From a virus: DNA of 24,063 bases. A model generated the notes under the pieces. That model was not told where the DNA came from, did no database searches, and worked only from the letters and a program-made list of their open reading frames with translations. Both the position numbers and the translations under genes were made by a program. Shown one piece after another: positions 19,069 to 24,063 of this stretch (position 1 is its first letter; each line of letters starts with the position of its first letter). Location of the stretch: positions 1-24,063 of IMG/VR virus record IMGVR_UViG_3300021090_000007. The stretch is one strand, 5' to 3'.

Positions 19069-20387
19069 CAACTCCAGTCATCCACAGATACCGGCCGCGT
19101 GGTGCGTGTCGAGACGTGTTCACCTGTAAGCGTGATGAGATTCTACTGAGTGGTCCCGCCGGTACGGGCAAGAGCCGCGCTTGCCTTGAGAAGCTACACG
19201 TGATGGCTCTTAAGTACCCCGGTATGCGTGGCCTTATCGTACGCAAGACTCTCGCCTCTCTCGGATCAACCGCTCTCGTGACATGGCGTGAGAAGGTTGC
19301 CGCTGTGGCGATAGAGACTGGCGTCGTCATGTTCTACGGAGGGTCACCACAAGAGGCAGCACAGTACCGCTATGACAACGGATCAACGATTACGATCGGT
19401 GGCATGGACAAGGCCACTAAGATCATGTCATCAGAGTACGATGTGGTTTACGTTCAGGAAGCTACCGAACTGACACTCAGCGACTGGGATCACATTACTA
19501 CTCGTCTACGTAACGGCAAGATTCCGTATCAGCAGATCATCGCGGACTGTAACCCTGATCGTCCAACCCACTGGCTTAACGAGCGATGCAACTCGGGGCG
19601 GACTCTCAAGCTGGAATCTCGGCATGAAGATAACCCGACACTCGTCAACGATGACGGCACATACACGATCAGTGGCCTTAGTTATCTGTCCAAGTTGGAC
19701 GCGCTCACCGGTGTCCGGCGTCAGCGGTTGCGGTTCGGGCTCTGGGTTGCCGCAGAGGGAATCGTGTATGAGGACTACGATCCCGTTATCCATCTGATTG
19801 ATCAACGCCCCATACCTGATGATTGGGCACGCTATTGGGTCATCGACTTTGGGTATACCAACCCGTTCGTACTCCAGTGGTGGGCGGAAGACCACGACGG
19901 ACGGCTGTACATGTATCGCGAGATCTACATGACGGGCAAGCTAACTGAGGACCACGCCAAGACCGCGCTAGCTCAGGTGACCGATAGGCGTGGCAACTGG
20001 ACTGAGCCTAAGCCGGTGGCGATCATCTGTGACCATGACGCGGAAGACCGCGCGACGTTCACGAAACATACTCAGCTACCGACTACAGCGGCTAAGAAAG
20101 GCAAGACCAAAGGTATCCAGGTCACACAAGCCCGCTTCAAGGTTCAGAAGGATGGCAAGCCACGTATCTATTTCATGCGCGATACCGTGGTGAAGAGAGA
20201 CACATCTCTATCCGATGTGGGTAAGCCGACATCCACTGTTGAGGAACTCACCGGGTACGTGTGGCCCGATGGCAAGACCGGCGACAAAGCAGAGGAACCG
20301 GTCAAGGAAGACGATCACGGTATGGACGACATGCGGTATATGTGCGCACACCGGGACACCCGCGAGTACGCCGTTAGGTGGATCTGA
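19065..20387 (+). CDS. Terminase large subunit (ATPase/nuclease)
   Basis: GTG 19065 overlaps the small subunit stop. The 440-aa product has Walker A GPAGTGKS (30-37), Walker B VVYVQEAT (127-134, with the catalytic Glu), a coupling motif ADCNP (160-164), and RNaseH-like nuclease acidic residues at D261 (VIDFGYTNP), D323/D325 (ICDHDAED) and D421/D422 (HGMDDMRYM). All motor and nuclease parts are intact. It packages DNA into the prohead through the portal. Length is normal. Confidence 0.95.
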   Translation: MTTPVIHRYRPRGACRDVFTCKRDEILLSGPAGTGKSRACLEKLHVMALKYPGMRGLIVRKTLASLGSTALVTWREKVAAVAIETGVVMFYGGSPQEAAQYRYDNGSTITIGGMDKATKIMSSEYDVVYVQEATELTLSDWDHITTRLRNGKIPYQQIIADCNPDRPTHWLNERCNSGRTLKLESRHEDNPTLVNDDGTYTISGLSYLSKLDALTGVRRQRLRFGLWVAAEGIVYEDYDPVIHLIDQRPIPDDWARYWVIDFGYTNPFVLQWWAEDHDGRLYMYREIYMTGKLTEDHAKTALAQVTDRRGNWTEPKPVAIICDHDAEDRATFTKHTQLPTTAAKKGKTKGIQVTQARFKVQKDGKPRIYFMRDTVVKRDTSLSDVGKPTSTVEELTGYVWPDGKTGDKAEEPVKEDDHGMDDMRYMCAHRDTREYAVRWI

Positions 20388-20428
20388 TGATGTACATTGA
20401 ACTCAACACACATGAGGTAGGGCTATGA
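20387..20428 (+). other. 13-codon bridging frame between terminase and membrane protein
   Basis: ATG 20387 overlaps the terminase TGA (TGATG) and the frame MMYIELNTHEVGL ends at TGA 20426-20428, overlapping the ATG of the next gene (ATGA). It may pass ribosomes from the terminase to the 20425 gene. A functional peptide is unproven. Confidence 0.35.
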
Positions 20429-20679
20429 CCGCGCTGGACGCATGGACCACGGGCCGTCAGACCCGTTCACAGCGGCGCGCACGTAGACCTGTACTTGTGG
20501 TCCTGTTGACGCTCGCAGGTCGGTACCTGCCGCAGTGGGCTACCGTGCGGCGCACTCTCACCTACGTCACGGCGTTCGTTCTGATTGATCTGTCTGCGTG
20601 GCAATTCGCCACATGGTCGGGGCTCTTGGTCACGGGGCTTTCGTTGCTCGCTCTCGACTTCCTGAGCGATGACGAATGA
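20425..20679 (+). CDS. Small membrane protein between terminase and portal
   Basis: The 84-aa product has a basic N-terminus (RQTRSQRRARRPVLVVL), a first hydrophobic stretch (PVLVVLLTLAGRYL), then a longer hydrophobic helix pair (TYVTAFVLIDLSAW, LLVTGLSLLALDFL) and an acidic end. Similar small membrane proteins sit between terminase and portal in actinophages; their role is unknown, with holin-like activity sometimes proposed. The stop overlaps the portal ATG (ATGA). Confidence 0.75.
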   Translation: MTALDAWTTGRQTRSQRRARRPVLVVLLTLAGRYLPQWATVRRTLTYVTAFVLIDLSAWQFATWSGLLVTGLSLLALDFLSDDE

Positions 20680-21968
20680 GGTCACTCCGATCAGTAGTCA
20701 ATAAGTCGCCGGTGCCGTACGTCGCCACCCGGAACAGTCTGCTTTCCATGTTCCGCTCTGATGACAAGCTTGACCAGATGCGAGCCATGGGCTCAGTCGG
20801 TACTCTGTTTGCCATCGTGAATGTCACGAGCGAGGCCACGTCACAAGTTAACTGGCGGCTCTACCAAAAGCAGACGGATAATCGTCGCCGGTATGAGTAC
20901 GACGGACAGGACGCGCGTAAAGAGGTCCTGAATCACCCCGCACTACTGGTGTGGAACAAGCCGAACCCGTTCATGACACGGCAAGAGTTTGTCGAGGCGA
21001 CTGAGCAGCACCGGCTACTCACCGGTGAATCATGGTGGTTGCCCACACAAGGGGACATATTCAACTACCCTACCGAACTCTGGTATGCGAGACCTGATCG
21101 TATGGAGGTAAACCCTGATCCATTTGGGGACTTCCTTACCGGGTATTCATACCGATCACCTGACGGCACTAAGATTCCACTCACCCCTGATGAAGTGATC
21201 CTAAACCGTATCCCCAGTCCCATTGACCCGTACCGTGGGTGGGGACCGGTGCAATCCATCCTCGCTGATCTCGATGCCACGAGACTATCCGCTGAGTGGA
21301 ACCGTAATTTCTTCCGCAACAGTGCGATGCCCGGTGGCATCATCAAGGTTGATGAAGGCTTGACGGATGGTCAGTACAACCGGCTACAGCAGCAATGGGG
21401 GGAGCAGCACCGGGGCGTGGGTAACGCGCATCGTGTCGGCATCCTTGAAGCCGGTATGGAGTGGGTTGATCGTTCGTTCAGTCAGCGAGACATGCAATTC
21501 GTTGAGTTGCGTAAGGTATCGAGTGAGGTTATCCGCGAGGCGTACCACTTCCCTAAGCCAATGCTTGGCGCTGTGGATGACGTCAACCGGGCCAACGCTG
21601 AGGCGGCGGAAGTCGTATTCGCTAGATGGCTGGTCAAGCCCGCGCTTGAGCGCATGAAGCAAGCGCTTAACGCTGAGTTCCTGCCCCTGTTCGGCTCACT
21701 GGGTAACGGTGTCGAGTTCGACTATGACAACCCGGTGCCAGATGACAGAGACGCGGACAACCGGGAGACGGAAGTCAAGGCCAACGCGTACGCGACCCTG
21801 GTGAACGCCGGTGCTGATCCTGAGCTGGTATCGGAATACCTGTGCATCCCGTATCTTGGAACCGTGCCCCCGATTCTTGCGCCGGTTCCGGCTGAACCCG
21901 CGCTACCGGCCGGTGCTATGCCCATAGGGCAGCGTCTCAATGGGCACAAGGTTAAGGAGTGGGTGTGA
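20676..21968 (+). CDS. Portal protein, HK97 family
   Basis: The 430-aa product matches the phage_portal family: an N-terminal wing region, EVLNHPALLVWNKPNPFMT, FVEATEQHRLLTGESWWLP, EVILNRIPSPIDPYRGWGPV, LSAEWNRNFFRNSAMPGG, and the C-terminal helical part FVELRKVSSEVIREAYHFPK then PMLGAVDDVNRANAEAAE. The dodecamer forms the DNA channel at one head vertex, binding terminase and connector. It has normal length. ATG 20676 overlaps the preceding stop. Confidence 0.94.
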   Translation: MRSLRSVVNKSPVPYVATRNSLLSMFRSDDKLDQMRAMGSVGTLFAIVNVTSEATSQVNWRLYQKQTDNRRRYEYDGQDARKEVLNHPALLVWNKPNPFMTRQEFVEATEQHRLLTGESWWLPTQGDIFNYPTELWYARPDRMEVNPDPFGDFLTGYSYRSPDGTKIPLTPDEVILNRIPSPIDPYRGWGPVQSILADLDATRLSAEWNRNFFRNSAMPGGIIKVDEGLTDGQYNRLQQQWGEQHRGVGNAHRVGILEAGMEWVDRSFSQRDMQFVELRKVSSEVIREAYHFPKPMLGAVDDVNRANAEAAEVVFARWLVKPALERMKQALNAEFLPLFGSLGNGVEFDYDNPVPDDRDADNRETEVKANAYATLVNAGADPELVSEYLCIPYLGTVPPILAPVPAEPALPAGAMPIGQRLNGHKVKEWV

Positions 21969-22669
21969 AGCTCAACCGCCCGTACAACTTCCAGCGTCCT
22001 ATGGACGTAGCGCCCAAGACGTGGTTTAAGGTCACGAACCTGAGCAACGACACATCCGAGATCGCCATCTATGACGAGATCGGTATGTACGGGATTACTG
22101 CGGCTGATTTCGTAGATGAACTCAACGGGATCAAAGCGAAGAACATCACGCTACGGATCAACTCCCCCGGTGGCGATGTGTTCGATGGTCTCGCCATGTA
22201 CTCCCGACTACGCTCACACTCGGCCACCATCAATACCCTAGTGGATGGGCTTGCCGCATCTGCGGCATCGTTCATCGCCATGGCCGGTGACACTGTGACC
22301 ATGTCTGAGGGATCAGTCATGATGATCCATGAGGCATCGGGTGTGTGCATGGGTGCGGCATCGGACATGCGCTGTCTAGCTGATCTACTCGACAAGATGT
22401 CTGCCAACATCGCAGACATCTACGCGAGACGTTCAGGGCGCACCACTGACGAGCACCGTACCGCCATGAAAGCGGAATCGTGGTACACCGATCAAGAGGC
22501 AGTCAAAGCAGGACTCGCCGATTCGGTGGCTGGTTCAGAGCCCACGAACAAACTTCCCGACGTCGTTAAGATGACGGCACCGGGCGCACCATCTTGGGAC
22601 GACATCTTCAAGGATGTTGACCTGAACGCAATAGCGGATGCTCTGAAGGGAGTGAAAACGGATGACTAA
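21965..22669 (+). CDS. ClpP-like (S14) prohead protease
   Basis: GTG 21965 has AAGGAG 5 bases upstream and overlaps the portal stop; GTG 21959 is possible too. The 234-aa product shows the S14 pattern: LRINSPGGDVFDG (about 63-75), catalytic serine in GLAASAASF (S99), catalytic histidine in MMIHEAS (H122), and AESWYTDQEAVKAGLAD near the end. It should cleave scaffold and capsid N-termini during prohead maturation. The capsid ATG lies 8 bases before its stop, so expression is coupled. Confidence 0.93.
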   Translation: MKLNRPYNFQRPMDVAPKTWFKVTNLSNDTSEIAIYDEIGMYGITAADFVDELNGIKAKNITLRINSPGGDVFDGLAMYSRLRSHSATINTLVDGLAASAASFIAMAGDTVTMSEGSVMMIHEASGVCMGAASDMRCLADLLDKMSANIADIYARRSGRTTDEHRTAMKAESWYTDQEAVKAGLADSVAGSEPTNKLPDVVKMTAPGAPSWDDIFKDVDLNAIADALKGVKTDD

Positions 22670-24002
22670 GGTTGTAAGCCCTACCACCCCGGATGAGCTT
22701 GGTGAAGCTCTGAGGGACAAGGACCGGATCAAGAACCTGTTTGAGGCGGGGGAATTCGGCGACTTCATCAACGGCTATATTGCCAACGTGGCAAAGAAGG
22801 ACACCGACCTGACTGCCCAGATCAATGAGCAGGTCGCGGCGGGTCTCGCCGAATTCATGAAAGCCAACCCGTCCGCCGGTAAGACCAAGACCCTCAACCA
22901 CGACCCGGCCGCCATCGCATCCGGCACGCCTTCCCGGCTGTACAACAACCCCCGTGCAACGGGTGCGCCTCTCGATGGCCTGTTCCCTGACTTCTACACC
23001 TACCTGCAAGCGGTGTGGCAGAAGGGCAACAAGTCGGCTGAGACCATGGAGAAAATCCAGAAGGTTCGCGACTACTCCGAGCGCGTACCGGCGGAAGGTG
23101 GGCTGTTGGTCCCGGAAGAGTTCCGGTCACAGCTCATGATGCTTGCACTGGAGACCGCTGTGGTAAGGCCGCGCGCTACGGTCATCCCCATGCAGTCCCC
23201 CCGGCTTCACGTCCCGATGGTTGACGAGACCAGCCATGCGTCATCCGTGTTCGGTGGCGTCATCGTCTACCGTACGGAGGAAGGTGCCGAACTGACGGAG
23301 TCCACTGCGGCATTCGCATCCGTCAAGCTGGACGTCACCAAGCAGACAGCTCTCTCGCACGTCCCGAACGAACTGATCCGGGACTGGGGTGCGTTCGGCG
23401 CGTTCATGGATTCGACCCTTCCGGCCGCCATCGCGTTCTTTGAGGACGTCGATTTCATCAAGGGTAACGGTGCCGGTGCGCCGCTCGGGGCGCTCAACTC
23501 GGGTAACACTGCGCTGATCTCAGTCGCCGCAGAGTCCGGCCAGACCGCAACCACGATCGTGTGGGAAAACGTTCTTCACATGTATCAGCGGATGCTGCCC
23601 AGTTCGCTCCCCCGAGCCGTCTGGGTTGCCGCACCAAACACGTTCTTCGAACTCGCCACCATGGCGCTCTCTGTGGGCACCGGCGGTTCGGCCGTGTGGA
23701 TCACTGACGGAACTGGTCAGCCTGTTCTCACCCTGCTAGGCCGTCCGGTCATCCTCACTGAGAAGGCACCGGCCACGCTGGGCACCATCGGAGACCTCAA
23801 CTTCGTTGACTTTGGTATGTACCTCATTGGGGACTACCAGACCATGAGCGTTGACAGTTCCGAGCACGTTAAGTTCACGTCAGACAAGACCACGTACCGC
23901 GTGATCGCTCGCAACGACGGCCGCCCTTGGCTGGCTAGCCCGCTCACGCCGCAGTACGGCGGGGAGACCCTTTCCCCGTTCATTCAGCTTGCCACCCGGT
24001 AA
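22662..24002 (+). CDS. Major capsid protein, HK97 fold
   Basis: The 446-aa product has an N-terminal helical part (1-105, DELGEALRDKDRIKNLFE...), likely the delta scaffold removed by the protease, then the HK97 core: GGLLVPEEFRSQLMMLALE, a P-domain with EEGAELTESTAAFASVKLD and TKQTALSHVPNELIRD, an ENVLHMYQRM helix, and the end RPWLASPLTPQYGGETLSPF. ATG 22662 has GGGAG 8 bases upstream. The ending is repeated at 1-66 because the circular genome was cut here. Confidence 0.95.
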   Translation: MTKVVSPTTPDELGEALRDKDRIKNLFEAGEFGDFINGYIANVAKKDTDLTAQINEQVAAGLAEFMKANPSAGKTKTLNHDPAAIASGTPSRLYNNPRATGAPLDGLFPDFYTYLQAVWQKGNKSAETMEKIQKVRDYSERVPAEGGLLVPEEFRSQLMMLALETAVVRPRATVIPMQSPRLHVPMVDETSHASSVFGGVIVYRTEEGAELTESTAAFASVKLDVTKQTALSHVPNELIRDWGAFGAFMDSTLPAAIAFFEDVDFIKGNGAGAPLGALNSGNTALISVAAESGQTATTIVWENVLHMYQRMLPSSLPRAVWVAAPNTFFELATMALSVGTGGSAVWITDGTGQPVLTLLGRPVILTEKAPATLGTIGDLNFVDFGMYLIGDYQTMSVDSSEHVKFTSDKTTYRVIARNDGRPWLASPLTPQYGGETLSPFIQLATR

Positions 24003-24063
24003 CTGAACCCCTAGGCCGTACCCGATAACCGTCGGGAGTAGGCCGAACCTGATAGGCCGTAAA
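23937..24063. repeat. Terminal direct repeat, right copy (circular overlap)
   Basis: Identical over all 127 bases to positions 1-127; see that entry. Joining the copies places the small head genes from 150 onward directly after the capsid gene. Confidence 0.93.

Noticed and set aside
1-24063. tRNA, rRNA, insertion sequences and attachment sites
   Set aside because: I saw no cloverleaf-like tRNA segment, transposase, or integrase-linked attachment core on either strand; without a computed search a degenerate tRNA cannot be fully excluded.

Overview
The window is an almost certainly complete, circular, 23.9-kb genome of a small tailed phage (siphovirus type) or phage-plasmid of an actinobacterial host. 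Bases 1-127 and 23937-24063 are identical, so the contig closes on itself as a circle of 23,936 bp, cut inside the major capsid gene. The actinobacterial assignment is an inference: it rests on GTG starts in tightly packed genes, strong purine-rich ribosome sites, the style of the head and tail proteins (a 54-aa Cys-containing protein after the capsid genes, a LamG-like minor tail protein, a conserved 146-aa tail-region protein) and a TraB/FtsK-like translocase of the kind found on actinomycete plasmids. I cannot name a species.

Layout around the circle. (1) Rightward packaging and head genes: terminase small and large subunits, a two-helix membrane protein, portal, ClpP-like prohead protease and HK97-fold capsid (18553-24002), then across the contig ends several small head proteins (150-2144) and the head-tail connector genes (2182-4096). 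(2) Rightward tail genes (4093-12825): two related tail-tube-like proteins, the G/GT chaperone pair made by a -1 frameshift, a 725-aa tape measure, a LamG-type minor tail protein and a tandem pair of related tail-tip proteins. (3) A leftward cluster (12883-15654): an FtsK/TraB-type DNA translocase with zinc ribbon, two membrane helices and a C-terminal winged helix, followed by three small genes. (4) A 320-bp region (15655-15974) packed with TGGCAC/TGGTAC words, a 33-bp triplication, a 22-bp direct repeat and a perfect 15-bp stem. (5) Two small leftward genes, then a compact two-way promoter/operator switch (16500-16552) facing an XRE-type repressor. (6) A RepA-like helicase (16933-18333) whose 3' end runs into an iteron cluster with a palindrome (18311-18403), the likely replication origin, and a 10-bp stem-loop just before the terminase.

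How it fits together: repressor, iterons and helicase look like a plasmid replication and control module; terminase to tail tip is a full virion module. I find no integrase, no recombinase, no partition genes and, strikingly, no recognisable endolysin. The element may therefore persist as an extrachromosomal phage-plasmid, with the translocase offering a possible second, conjugation-like route of spread, or it may depend on another phage for lysis. This combination, and the repeat-dense region next to the translocase, are the parts most worth a second look.
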